From: Clostridia bacterium
GTDB taxonomy: Bacteria > Bacillota_A > Clostridia > Oscillospirales > CAG-272
Assembly: GCA_017632155.1 (NCBI GenBank)
Contig: JAGBRZ010000200.1
Span: 95,761 to 159,760, forward strand
Direction of reading: 5' to 3'
Length of the DNA: 64,000 nt
Shown: positions 26,256 to 34,258 of the stretch, piece after piece
Layout: each line of letters starts with the position of its first letter
How positions within the stretch are numbered: the first letter of the stretch is position 1
Made by a program: the position numbers and the translations under genes
The notes under the pieces: generated by a model
The model's input: only the letters and a program-made list of their open reading frames with translations
Told to the model about the DNA's origin: nothing
Database searches by the model: none

Positions 26256-27157
26256 TTTTCACGAACAAGCAAATAATCTGCAAGGGCATAAAGCATATCG
26301 GCGTGTTCAAAGCAAGCAAGCGCCTCTTTTGCCTCTGTAGTAAGCTTTGCGGCATATTGCCGCGCCTCATCAACGGACATAAAGCTCATAAATGTTGTTT
26401 TATTCTCCGACGCATCAGATCCAACATTTTTGCCCAAAACAGCGGGATCTGCAATAACATCGAGTATATCATCAATTATCTGGAATGTAAGTCCTATCTT
26501 CTCTGCATATCGAACTGCAGCATTGAATTTTGCATCATCGGAATCCACTCCGGCAGCAAGACAACCGAGCATCGCCGATACGATAATAACCTCGCCCGTC
26601 TTTTTGCGGTGAAGTTTCAAAAGCGTTTTAAAGTCAAGCTCTTCTCGCTCGCCTCTCATATCAATGATCTGACCGCCGATCATTCCTTCAGATGAAACAG
26701 CATTACAAATCAGATTGACAGCTCGGAGTGAAATATTGCGAGAAACTTGCGGATTATTTGCAGCCGTCATAAGTGATCTTATAACAAGTGAATCACCCGC
26801 AAGCAGAGCCGTAGCTTCGCCAAACACCTTATGCGAAGTAGGTTTGCCTCTTCGCATATCATCATTATCCATACAAGGAAGATCATCATGGATCAATGAA
26901 AAAGTGTGCATCATTTCGATGGCAACGGCAAAATCAAGCGAATCCACTATATTTCCACCGCAAGCACGGCAAAATTCATTAACGAGGAATGCTCTGATTC
27001 GCTTCCCGCCTGCAGTAAGACTATAAAGCTCAGCTTCACGAACTTCACGTGTGTCGGGATCATCATATGTTCTGTATATCTCGTTTATTCTTGCATCTAT
27101 CGCCTGCGAATTTGACGATAGCGCTTCCTTCAAAAGATCATTCATTATTGGCAACAT
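26252..27157 (-). CDS. ispA: Polyprenyl diphosphate synthase (farnesyl type)
   Basis: Up to 301 residues. Condenses isopentenyl diphosphate with allylic diphosphates. First aspartate-rich motif HDDLPCMDNDDMRRGKPTSH near 88 (DDxxxxD form with the CMDNDD insertion typical of bacterial farnesyl synthases), second motif IIDDILDV near 225. Two starts are possible: ATG at 27157, immediately after GGGAG, or ATG at 27145, giving an 8 bp overlap with xseB and a 12 nt spacing. The second matches the normal N-terminus better. The gene is translationally coupled to tlyA. Confidence 0.94.
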   Translation of the reverse strand: MLPIMNDLLKEALSSNSQAIDARINEIYRTYDDPDTREVREAELYSLTAGGKRIRAFLVNEFCRACGGNIVDSLDFAVAIEMMHTFSLIHDDLPCMDNDDMRRGKPTSHKVFGEATALLAGDSLVIRSLMTAANNPQVSRNISLRAVNLICNAVSSEGMIGGQIIDMRGEREELDFKTLLKLHRKKTGEVIIVSAMLGCLAAGVDSDDAKFNAAVRYAEKIGLTFQIIDDILDVIADPAVLGKNVGSDASENKTTFMSFMSVDEARQYAAKLTTEAKEALACFEHADMLYALADYLLVREK

Positions 27158-27344
27158 CTCCCGAAACTGTCATAAGCTTTTGTTTGGCACTTGTTAAAAG
27201 AGTATTCGCTGAATTAACAAGAGCAACGCCCTCTTCGTATAATTTAATTGATTCGTCGAGTGAAACCTGTCCGTTTTCAAGGAGACGGACGATCTCTTCA
27301 AGACGCTTCATAGCCTCTTCGAAACTAAAAGTTTTTGCATCCAT
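27138..27344 (-). CDS. xseB: Exodeoxyribonuclease VII small subunit
   Basis: 68 residues, usual size. FSFEEAMKRLEEIVRLLENG followed by SLDESIKLYEEGVAL is the family signature, a two-helix hairpin. Partner of XseA in a nuclease that degrades single-stranded DNA. It starts 18 bp after xseA ends and overlaps the ispA start. Confidence 0.96.
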   Translation of the reverse strand: MDAKTFSFEEAMKRLEEIVRLLENGQVSLDESIKLYEEGVALVNSANTLLTSAKQKLMTVSGDVANNE

Positions 27345-27362
27345 ATCAGTTTTACCTATAAA

Positions 27363-28565
27363 TTATTTTACTTTAACGTCGACTTTACCGTCATTAAATA
27401 CCAAAACAAGATCATCTCCCGATGAAATTTCGGCTACTGAGGAAACAGCCTTGTCGCCTTTGTTGGTTATCGAATATCCTCGAGAAAGAACCGAAAGTGG
27501 GCTTAGTGCCTCAAGTTTTGCCACTAACGATGAAAACTTGGAACCGTTTGCCTTGATAATATCATCATATTTATCCACGAGTCTTTCGGCAAGATAATCA
27601 AGTTCGGTAAATTTAATATCAAAATACTTTTCGGGACTTTTCAACACCGATGATTCCGAAAGAGTTTTCAGTCTGCTTTCGCCAAACTCGATCCTTCGAG
27701 ACACTATGCCTTTGATTCGTCCCAAGTGTGAGGATAAAATCGCGTTATATTCTCCCATGTCGGGAACAGCAAGCTCTGCTGCAGCCGATGGGGTAGGAGC
27801 GCGAAGATCGGCAACAAAATCGGAAATTGATACGTCAACTTCATGTCCTACAGCTGAAATAACAGGGATTTTAGAAGCCGCAATCGAACGGGCCAATGCT
27901 TCGTCATTAAAAGCGCTTAAATCTTCGCCTGAACCACCGCCGCGGCCTATAATCACAACATCAATGTCATCTTTGGAATCAAAATATTCTATTCCCTTTC
28001 GTAGACTCGAAGCTGCACCGGTTCCTTGAACCAATGCGGGAAATAGTTCAATTTCTACAATAGGCCATCTTCTGGTCAATACGTTGTAAAGATCTCGTAC
28101 AGCTGCGCCTGTGGGCGAAGTTATGATGCCGATCTTTTTCGGGAACTTCGGAATCATCTTTTTTCTCGCAGCATCAAACAATCCCTCGGATGCGAGCTTC
28201 TGTTTCAGCATCTCGAAAGCATAAAACTGCTCGCCAAGTCCGCTCGGTGACATAAAACCTACGTAAAGCTGATATGCACCGTCACGCGGAAAGACCGAAA
28301 CCCGACCCCAAGCGGTTACAGTCATACCATTTTCAGGCTCGAATTTTAATCTCGCAGCATCGCGTGCAAACATAACGCATTTTACAGAGGAACGCTCATC
28401 TTTCAAGGTGAAATATAAGTGCCCCGTTGCATAATGATGTTTGAAATTAGATATCTCTCCGCATACAGCCGCAGTCTGAAGTATCTCATCCGAATCAATG
28501 AGCATCTTGACATATTCGTTCAGTTGTGTTACGGAAAAAGCCTGTTCATTAGGATTCATGTTCAC
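27363..28565 (-). CDS. xseA: Exodeoxyribonuclease VII large subunit
   Basis: 400 residues. N-terminal OB-fold (about 8-105: FSVTQLNEYVKMLIDSDEIL), catalytic domain with IGIITSPTGAAVRDLYNVLTRR split around residue 140, the GRGGGSGEDLSAFNDEALAR motif near 195-214 and AVGHEVDVSISDFVADLRAPTPSAAAE around 225-250, then a coiled C-terminal part. Two Met codons (28565, 28559) can start it; both overlap the 3' end of the Kae1-like gene. Confidence 0.96.
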   Translation of the reverse strand: MNMNPNEQAFSVTQLNEYVKMLIDSDEILQTAAVCGEISNFKHHYATGHLYFTLKDERSSVKCVMFARDAARLKFEPENGMTVTAWGRVSVFPRDGAYQLYVGFMSPSGLGEQFYAFEMLKQKLASEGLFDAARKKMIPKFPKKIGIITSPTGAAVRDLYNVLTRRWPIVEIELFPALVQGTGAASSLRKGIEYFDSKDDIDVVIIGRGGGSGEDLSAFNDEALARSIAASKIPVISAVGHEVDVSISDFVADLRAPTPSAAAELAVPDMGEYNAILSSHLGRIKGIVSRRIEFGESRLKTLSESSVLKSPEKYFDIKFTELDYLAERLVDKYDDIIKANGSKFSSLVAKLEALSPLSVLSRGYSITNKGDKAVSSVAEISSGDDLVLVFNDGKVDVKVK

Positions 28566-29511
28566 TGAAATACTTTTTACGGCAGATCAACGCCACGCCC
28601 GCGGCATTGTCTGCGGAATACTGAGGTTCTGTAAAATAAACGTTTCCGAGGTCAGTAAGACGAGATTTGATGATTGAATTGCTCATTACGCCTCCTGCCC
28701 AGATTATTGGAAGGTTGCCGTGCTTTTCTCTGGCATTCAAAGCGAGCTTCTTTAATGTTTTGGCTATAAACTCGAAAACATAGGCACAGACTTCCTCTTG
28801 AGAAATTCCGGAGTTGATCATTCGCAATGCGTTATTCTCAAGACCGGAAAGGTTGCACAAATAATCATTTACCGAAGTTTTCAGACCTTTGATCTGTCCT
28901 CGATAATTCTTTGCAAGTTCCTCCATCGCGGGACCGCAAGGGAACTTAATTCCGAGTGCAACTCCAATACGGTCAATAGCTTGTCCCGCATTAAGATCCG
29001 CAGTTCCGCCAAGCAATTCTATTGCGAACTCTTCATTCGCGCCATTTGAAACCAATACACATTCGGTAGTGCCACCGGAAACATGGAAGGCGATAAATGA
29101 GCCGAATTTTTGAATAATATTATCTGTTTCGGCACCCGAAGTCGCATAGGCTGCCATGATATGCCCTTGCTGATGTGATGTATAATACAACGGAACATCA
29201 GCACCTGCCGCAAGCATACCTGCCGCAGAAACTCCGGAGAGAAAGCAAGGCATATATGAGTCTTCAGGATCTCTTGGCTTTGAGGAAACGGCAACTGCGG
29301 TTAAACTGCGATCACCTATTGCATCTTTTAACTTCCGCGTGATTTCGGGAAGGTTCTTTATATGCGCGAAAACGGCATCCGACTGACGCAGTCCTCGTTC
29401 GCCCGGCTTTACGGGCAGTGGGATTTTGATATTAGCAACTATATTTCCGCCTTGATCACAAAGCGCGGCAGAAGTTGTATAGTTACTGGTATCAATACCG
29501 CAAAAGAGCAT
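28549..29511 (-). CDS. Kae1/TsaD-like ASKHA protein (paralog)
   Basis: 320 residues. Carries ASKHA-fold phosphate loops, GIDTSNYTTSAAL at the N-terminus and HVSGGTTECVLV near 140, plus an HxxxH metal motif at His113 and His117 (SHQQGHIM). These match the glycoprotease/Kae1 family of TsaD, the tRNA t6A enzyme, but surrounding sequence is diverged and the gene sits in the nusB-xseA block, where clostridia often keep an annotated O-sialoglycoprotein endopeptidase paralog. tsaE and tsaB are at 58.7-59.9 kb without tsaD beside them, so this being the working TsaD cannot be excluded. The stop overlaps xseA; the start abuts the nusB stop. Confidence 0.85.
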   Translation of the reverse strand: MLFCGIDTSNYTTSAALCDQGGNIVANIKIPLPVKPGERGLRQSDAVFAHIKNLPEITRKLKDAIGDRSLTAVAVSSKPRDPEDSYMPCFLSGVSAAGMLAAGADVPLYYTSHQQGHIMAAYATSGAETDNIIQKFGSFIAFHVSGGTTECVLVSNGANEEFAIELLGGTADLNAGQAIDRIGVALGIKFPCGPAMEELAKNYRGQIKGLKTSVNDYLCNLSGLENNALRMINSGISQEEVCAYVFEFIAKTLKKLALNAREKHGNLPIIWAGGVMSNSIIKSRLTDLGNVYFTEPQYSADNAAGVALICRKKYFSEHES

Positions 29512-29927
29512 CAGCCCTCTCCTCCCTCGTTCTTTTCCTTAAGTACAGCATTAAGAACTCCGTTAACAAAGGGCTTGACCTTATCTGCATCATCATATTT
29601 TTTGATCAATTCGAGTGCTTCGTTGATCGATGCGGTATCGGGAACATCCTCGCAGAAATACATCTCGTAAATTGCAAGTCTGATAGCCGCACGAGCCACA
29701 GGAGAAATTCTTGTCTTCTTCCAACCGTGGGAATGCTTATCGAGCAGAGTATCGATAAACTCAAGCTTTTCGGCTACACCAAAAAACACTCTCTTTACAT
29801 ATTCGTTAACCTGTATCTCGCGCATTGCAACAGCGCGTTCAATAACAGCTTCGGGTGTATCTTCCGAATGGAATCCCATCTCAAAAAGCAGTTCAAGAGT
29901 AATCTCTCGCGCTTCTCTTCTAGTCAT
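29511..29927 (-). CDS. nusB: Transcription antitermination factor NusB
   Basis: 138 residues. MTRREAREITLELLFEMGF and the C-terminal VARAAIRLAIYEMYF and SINEALELIKKY(D) segments are diagnostic. Works with NusE at boxA RNA for rRNA antitermination. GGAGGTAG precedes the ATG. It is the first gene of the long minus-strand run, behind the promoter at 29986-30014. In many Firmicutes folD lies between nusB and xseA; here the Kae1-like gene takes that place. Confidence 0.96.
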   Translation of the reverse strand: MTRREAREITLELLFEMGFHSEDTPEAVIERAVAMREIQVNEYVKRVFFGVAEKLEFIDTLLDKHSHGWKKTRISPVARAAIRLAIYEMYFCEDVPDTASINEALELIKKYDDADKVKPFVNGVLNAVLKEKNEGGEG

Positions 29928-29985
29928 TTTTCTACCTCCGTAATCTGCTAAAATTTAATTTAGCATAATAACCCATAATATATAT

Positions 29986-30014
29986 ATTATAACTCAAAAT
30001 AAGCAAATAGTCAA
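29986..30014 (-). promoter_or_regulatory. Promoter of the nusB operon
   Basis: Minus strand: TTGACT (30014-30009), 17 bp spacer, TATAAT (29991-29986). Confidence 0.88.
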
Positions 30015-30021
30015 CACATAT

Positions 30022-30059
30022 AATGAATATTTATATAAATATTCATAAAAATATTCATT
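30022..30059 (-). promoter_or_regulatory. ARG-box-like repeats upstream of nusB promoter
   Basis: Three ATGAATATT half-sites occur: two form a perfect 24-nt palindrome at 30023-30046 (arm ATGAATATTTAT), and a third inverted half (AATATTCATT) ends at 30059. TGAAT/ATTCA half-sites are the core of ArgR/AhrC operators. The element ends 9 bp before the -35 of the operon containing argR and also lies upstream of the divergent gene at 30175. Assignment to ArgR is an inference. Confidence 0.5.
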
Positions 30060-30116
30060 ATTTTCGGAATTTTGTCTTCAGTCCACAAATTAATTTGAGT
30101 TTTTTCATAAAAAGTC

Positions 30117-30145
30117 TTGCTTTTGTAACAATTAAGTGGTAAGAT
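30117..30145 (+). promoter_or_regulatory. Promoter of small membrane protein gene
   Basis: TTGCTT (30117-30122), 17 bp spacer, TAAGAT (30140-30145). Confidence 0.65.
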
Positions 30146-30174
30146 ATTAAATAATAATTACAAGGATCAAAAAA

Positions 30175-30600
30175 ATGAAACAGTTACTTAAAAAAACTTT
30201 ATGTTTTTCAACTATTTACTACACGCTGGCGATAATTGCATTCAGCACCATTATGCTTATTTCTCATACGGATGAAAGTTCCCTCGCTCTCGCCCCCTCA
30301 CGCATTCTGTATATCTATCTTTTTTGTCTTTCATTTGCTACCGCCAACGTAATACTTAAACACACAAATATACAAGCTGTAGCAAGATGGATTCTTCACT
30401 TGATTTTAACCGTTGCAGGAGCATATATGTTTATCATACTTCCTGCTGATCTTGAATCAAGTTCGGGCAATTTTATGGGACTGATGATAATTTTGGTGTT
30501 ATACGTTGTCGGAGTATTACTATCCCTTCTCTTTTCCGTAAGAATAAAAAGAGCAATGCGTGAAGATGCTGAAATCAAGAAGAACTCTAAAGCAAAATAA
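30175..30600 (+). CDS. Four-helix membrane protein (DUF3021-like topology)
   Basis: 141 residues with four hydrophobic segments (about 8-29, 44-61, 71-91, 100-122) and a short charged C-terminal tail rich in Lys. Size and layout resemble DUF3021 proteins, which are often found with LytTR regulators, but I do not see a decisive motif and no LytTR gene is adjacent. AAGGA lies about 7 nt before the ATG. It is a single gene between its own promoter and a bidirectional terminator. Function unknown. Confidence 0.78.
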   Translation: MKQLLKKTLCFSTIYYTLAIIAFSTIMLISHTDESSLALAPSRILYIYLFCLSFATANVILKHTNIQAVARWILHLILTVAGAYMFIILPADLESSSGNFMGLMIILVLYVVGVLLSLLFSVRIKRAMREDAEIKKNSKAK

Positions 30601-30629
30601 TAAAATGCACTCCAACGGAGTGCATTTTA
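30601..30629. terminator. Bidirectional terminator 30.6 kb
   Basis: Perfect stem TAAAATGCACTCC (30601-30613) with its complement at 30617-30629, 3 nt loop; AT-rich ends serve both strands. Confidence 0.88.
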
Positions 30630-32027
30630 TTATTTTGAAATATTGAAATCAACATATACAGGACAATGGTCGGACGCCTTCCAAACATCATCACCGCGAA
30701 CTATGTAATGCACCGCAAAATCAACATTATTAAGTCCGAAAATGTGGTCAATACTCAAACCGCTACCGGGAATAGAACCATACGAGTAGCTTGTTTTGTA
30801 ACCTGTTACTTTACTTACTCTTGCAGTAAGCTCCGCATCGACGAAGCCGTCCGATGCAAGGTTCTTGTACGGCTGGGAACTGCTGTTGAAATTGTTATCG
30901 CCCGAAACCATTATCGGAATATTTCCAAATTCGGCAACGATAGCATTCTTGATCTCAATAACCTGCACAACATTATCAAGCTTCCAGATATTAGCCTGCT
31001 CGGTAAGTTGCGCTGACGTATAATTTTGGAATCCGCTATAGCTGTTAGAGCATACTGCTCCGTGATAATTGATTAAAGCAAATTTAACACCGTTCATATC
31101 CTCAAATACAGCCCAGTTCAGCGACTTCGTATTTGTTCCTGTATATCTGCCTCGTAGCCATACAATATCAGATTTCAAAAGAGTGAACAATTCCGCATTA
31201 TAGATAATCGGCGTATAATTTACCGTTGAACTGTTTTTATGCGTTTTATTTGCAAATTCATAAAAATCGGGCAAATTCTTCAAGACCTTAGAATGAACCG
31301 CTGAGTTGCACTCTTGAAGTCCCATAATATCCGGAAGGTAACGCAAAAGAATATCTATGCATTCGAGTTGACCGTTCTTTTCCTCGCTTACCATACATCC
31401 AAGATTCCAGGTCATAATTCTGTAAGATGCTTCTTCTGAAACCGCAACTTTACGAAGACTTGCCTCGCCGCGGTGTTCATAATCAGCATTGATCTCGAAA
31501 GATCCATTAATTTTAGTATTAAGAAAAGTACTCACAAAATATTCTACTGCAGAAACAGTAGCATATGAGTTGTACCCCACAATAACAAGCTTTTCACCAA
31601 CAGCTTTTATAGCGTATTGATCCCTCTCCAATGACGCATGAACATCGTGTGATTCTTTGCGATTGGTAAGTCCAACTAATATTTCTTTTCCTTCGATCTC
31701 AAAAATCTCATCACGCTTTTGTCCAACAACAAAATCATCTTTTATTGTGGCTTTCCAATTTCCAGCATACGCATCTCTGAATGCGTGATTCAAGGTTACT
31801 GCAGCACCTACTTCGACATTGTCTGCGTAGGAACCTCTTACGATCGTGTAATGAATAGTTGTATCATCAAAAATCAGCAAGGATGTTTCTTGCGGTGCGG
31901 GCTCGGTGGTAATTGCCGCAACACTTTCAGCTGAAGTTTCGGGAGCTTCCGTATTATTCTCACATCCCGAAATAAATATTGATTGCAAAATAATAAGAAC
32001 AATCAAGAAAACAGATAGTTTTTTCAT
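30630..32027 (-). CDS. Lipoprotein with endonuclease/exonuclease/phosphatase domain
   Basis: 465 residues. Signal peptide with lipobox ISGC (lipidated Cys22), so it is anchored outside the membrane. Residues about 45-165 resemble the small alpha/beta domain that precedes catalytic domains in GH20/GH67-type glycosidases (EILVGLTNRKES, then AIKAVGEKLVIVGYNSYATVSAVEYF). The rest is an EEP-fold domain (DNase I/exonuclease III/sphingomyelinase superfamily): RIMTWNLGC, GLQEC, NYHGAV, SGDNNF and SDHCPVYVDF hold the metal and catalytic residues. ATG at 32027 is chosen because GAGGT lies just upstream; a TTG at 32039 is unlikely. Substrate could be nucleic acid or a phospholipid or phosphoester. Confidence 0.88.
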   Translation of the reverse strand: MKKLSVFLIVLIILQSIFISGCENNTEAPETSAESVAAITTEPAPQETSLLIFDDTTIHYTIVRGSYADNVEVGAAVTLNHAFRDAYAGNWKATIKDDFVVGQKRDEIFEIEGKEILVGLTNRKESHDVHASLERDQYAIKAVGEKLVIVGYNSYATVSAVEYFVSTFLNTKINGSFEINADYEHRGEASLRKVAVSEEASYRIMTWNLGCMVSEEKNGQLECIDILLRYLPDIMGLQECNSAVHSKVLKNLPDFYEFANKTHKNSSTVNYTPIIYNAELFTLLKSDIVWLRGRYTGTNTKSLNWAVFEDMNGVKFALINYHGAVCSNSYSGFQNYTSAQLTEQANIWKLDNVVQVIEIKNAIVAEFGNIPIMVSGDNNFNSSSQPYKNLASDGFVDAELTARVSKVTGYKTSYSYGSIPGSGLSIDHIFGLNNVDFAVHYIVRGDDVWKASDHCPVYVDFNISK

Positions 32028-32045
32028 AATATACCTCAAATTTAT

Positions 32046-32672
32046 CTACGAGCACTTTTTGCATGCTCTTTCTTTTCCTGCGGATAAAGCTTCCTCTTCG
32101 CTTCCGCAAATGAGATTTTCCTTTGGAGTTTTCGCTAAGCTTGAACAAGAAGCACTCTCATGCCATACAGATCCGCTTTTTGTCCAATAAACCAACAATT
32201 TTCCGTCTTGGGAATATTCCTTCGGATATTTTTGTGTTTCCGACTCAGCAGATGATATATCTTCAGAAAAATCACCTTGGCATATCGTTACTTCGCTTTC
32301 GACAGTATATTCAATATTGCCGGAACAAATTTGACACGGGCGATCTTTCCCCTCCGAAATAGCAGTTACTATTGAACCGTTTCGAGCATTTTTTGATCTT
32401 TCTACGGACGAACAAGATTTACTTGCGTGCCAAACAGAACCACCGGGCAACCAATATACAATCAAGCTGCCGGACGAATCTGTTTCTGTCGGATAGATTT
32501 CCGGCTGAATAACCGTGGCGGCATCAATAATTGATTCAATCATTTCGGGAGTAAGCGGTACGCCTGTTGAGTAATCGGTTTCAAATCCATAGAGCCGATC
32601 AACACACGACGACAGAAGCAAAAGTGGAAACAAAACACACCATAAAATAACAAATCTAATTCTTTTTTGCAT
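32046..32672 (-). CDS. Lipoprotein with two Ada-like Cys modules
   Basis: 208 residues from ATG 32672. Signal peptide with lipobox LSSC (Cys23). Two tandem modules, about residues 70-116 and 160-207, each read hydrophobic-VYW-x4-GSVWH-x4-CSS, then a spacer and CxxC (Cys87/113/116 and Cys176/204/207, with His82 and His171). The second ends SEEEALSAGKERACKKC, close to the zinc-binding Ada N-terminal pattern EEALAAGYRPCKRC. A metal-binding, possibly DNA- or peptide-contacting extracytoplasmic domain is inferred. A longer frame from 32822 overlaps the XRE gene and lacks a signal peptide at its start. It begins 5 bp after the XRE stop. Confidence 0.82.
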   Translation of the reverse strand: MQKRIRFVILWCVLFPLLLLSSCVDRLYGFETDYSTGVPLTPEMIESIIDAATVIQPEIYPTETDSSGSLIVYWLPGGSVWHASKSCSSVERSKNARNGSIVTAISEGKDRPCQICSGNIEYTVESEVTICQGDFSEDISSAESETQKYPKEYSQDGKLLVYWTKSGSVWHESASCSSLAKTPKENLICGSEEEALSAGKERACKKCS

Positions 32673-32676
32673 TGTT

Positions 32677-33561
32677 TTAACCAAGGAACTTTTCAAGCAT
32701 TCCGGTACGGTCGGAAGAATATTCATACGCGCCGCGGTAGTCAGAAAGCTCTCTACAACAAATTTCAAGATCCGTGAAAACAAAATAAAGCATTGGCGCA
32801 GGAATGTTTTCCGATGCGGCAAGTACCTGCTTCAATATATGATACGCATCAAGATAGTCACCGCTTTTCATCTTTGCTTTTGCGTTAATATGCTCAGCAT
32901 ACACTCCAGACACATCCTCAAAGCTAATTTTTCTCAAGCTATCAAACAAAGCAATCTCATCGTTATCTGCCCAAAAGATTAACGAATAATATCTGCAGAA
33001 AACATCCGATAACGCAGATAGCTGAGGAGAGGACATAACCTCTATGTCCGAAACCAGCGACGGCGATATACCGGAAATGCAAAGCAAATACATATCACAC
33101 TCACCAATATACGGTGCGGTAGGATATACAGTCAAATCAGCATATCTTTTGGCTTCGTCGAACATTTCTGCAGCTTCACGAAGCTCACCCGACGCGAACA
33201 GTTCTTTAGCTTCGTTGAAAATACACAGAAAAATAATATATCTGATCTCATCATCCGCACCGGATAAACCGTTGCAGAGATCCTTGCAGATACGCCATTC
33301 ACCTGCAGAGAACGTATTCAGAATATCGGGCATTCTGCCCATCTTTTTGTAATGAAATTCTTCGTTTTCCGATGCAAGAAGATAGCCCGGCGTCACACTC
33401 AATCTATCAGCTATATAAAGCAAAGACGGAAGAGACGGCAAAGCGAAGCCGTTTTCTATCCTGCTGAGCATATTGCGGGTAATATGATCACCGGCAAGTT
33501 CTTGCTGAGTCATCATTTTTGCAGAACGAAGATCTTTGATTTTGGTTCCAATATGCTTCAT
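32677..33561 (-). CDS. XRE-family regulator with TPR-like sensor domain
   Basis: 294 residues. N-terminal helix-turn-helix (about 4-60) with KMMTQQELAGDHITRNMLSR and IENGFALPSLPSLLYIADRL. The rest (about 80-290) is all-helical with repeated A/E-rich helix pairs, like the TPR domains of Rgg/PlcR or MutR-type regulators that bind peptides or protein partners. Start overlaps the DivIVA-like gene's stop by 4 bp. It precedes two lipoproteins, which it may control. The ligand is not known. Confidence 0.87.
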   Translation of the reverse strand: MKHIGTKIKDLRSAKMMTQQELAGDHITRNMLSRIENGFALPSLPSLLYIADRLSVTPGYLLASENEEFHYKKMGRMPDILNTFSAGEWRICKDLCNGLSGADDEIRYIIFLCIFNEAKELFASGELREAAEMFDEAKRYADLTVYPTAPYIGECDMYLLCISGISPSLVSDIEVMSSPQLSALSDVFCRYYSLIFWADNDEIALFDSLRKISFEDVSGVYAEHINAKAKMKSGDYLDAYHILKQVLAASENIPAPMLYFVFTDLEICCRELSDYRGAYEYSSDRTGMLEKFLG

Positions 33562-34100
33562 TTCCTATTAATTTTGAAAAAAACGGGGCGGCGAAACTTA
33601 AAGAATTTTGTCTTTTCAGCTCGCTCTTTTTCTTCAAAAGACGAAAGACTGACGATGGCGGCATTGAGCTGCGAAATTTGTTTTTCATCTGTCTCGGACT
33701 TTGCTTTTAATGCATTCATCTCGGTTCGTTGGATTTCCAACTGTGCTGACAGTTCATTTACTAGCGCCTCGGCAGATTCTGCACGTAGAGTTGCTGCATC
33801 AGCAAGCTTGACGAATGAAGCGCATTTAGCTTCACAATCTGCAAGTTTACTGTTAAATTCCAACTTTGCGATTTCCGCTTTCTTTGTTGCGTCGTCCTTT
33901 TCATCAGAAAGAGTTTTAACCTGTGATTGATATGAAGCTCTTTCTTTTGAAAGAGTTTCTTCAAGTTCATTTATTCTCGTTTCATATTCCTTGATCTTTT
34001 CCGAATTGCTTTCATCAGCAAGTCTGATATATTCATTTACATCGCGCTTTTTATAGCCAAACAATGATTTAGCGAATACAGCACCTTCTTTTTTTGACAT
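33558..34100 (-). CDS. DivIVA-like coiled-coil protein
   Basis: 180 residues. The N-terminus FAKSLFGYKKRDVNEYI matches the DivIVA/GpsB membrane-targeting start (GYxxxxVxxYI/F). Residues about 30-160 form a long Glu/Lys/Ala-rich coiled coil; the C-terminus (KFFKFRRPVFFKINRK) is strongly basic. DivIVA proteins mark negatively curved membranes and place division or wall proteins. This one is shorter and diverged from canonical DivIVA and leads a four-gene unit with an XRE regulator and two lipoproteins. GGAGGT lies about 7 nt upstream. Confidence 0.8.
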   Translation of the reverse strand: MSKKEGAVFAKSLFGYKKRDVNEYIRLADESNSEKIKEYETRINELEETLSKERASYQSQVKTLSDEKDDATKKAEIAKLEFNSKLADCEAKCASFVKLADAATLRAESAEALVNELSAQLEIQRTEMNALKAKSETDEKQISQLNAAIVSLSSFEEKERAEKTKFFKFRRPVFFKINRK

Positions 34101-34131
34101 ATATAACCTCCAAGTAAATCTAATTTACTAT

Positions 34132-34160
34132 ATTCTATCACATTTCTAATTAATTTTCAA
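34132..34160 (-). promoter_or_regulatory. Promoter of DivIVA-like/XRE/lipoprotein operon
   Basis: Minus strand: TTGAAA (34160-34155), 17 bp spacer, TAGAAT (34137-34132), with TGA directly before the -10. Confidence 0.8.
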
Positions 34161-34198
34161 CATTTTTCGCAAAAATTCATCTTTTTTTTATTTACCTC

Positions 34199-34227
34199 TT
34201 TACCGATTGGAAAATTTATAGTATAAT
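34199..34227 (+). promoter_or_regulatory. Promoter of xpt
   Basis: TTTACC (34199-34204), 17 bp spacer, TATAAT (34222-34227). The leader is only about 25 nt, too short for a purine riboswitch. Confidence 0.75.
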
Positions 34228-34258
34228 ATACCTATAACGACCAAGGAGGCCATTATTT

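Noticed and set aside
32673..32822. Upstream start for the Ada-like lipoprotein at 32822
   Set aside because: It would overlap the XRE gene by about 145 bp and bury the lipoprotein signal peptide internally.
34161..34258. Purine riboswitch in front of xpt
   Set aside because: The promoter at 34199-34227 leaves a leader of about 25 nt and the conserved riboswitch core is absent.
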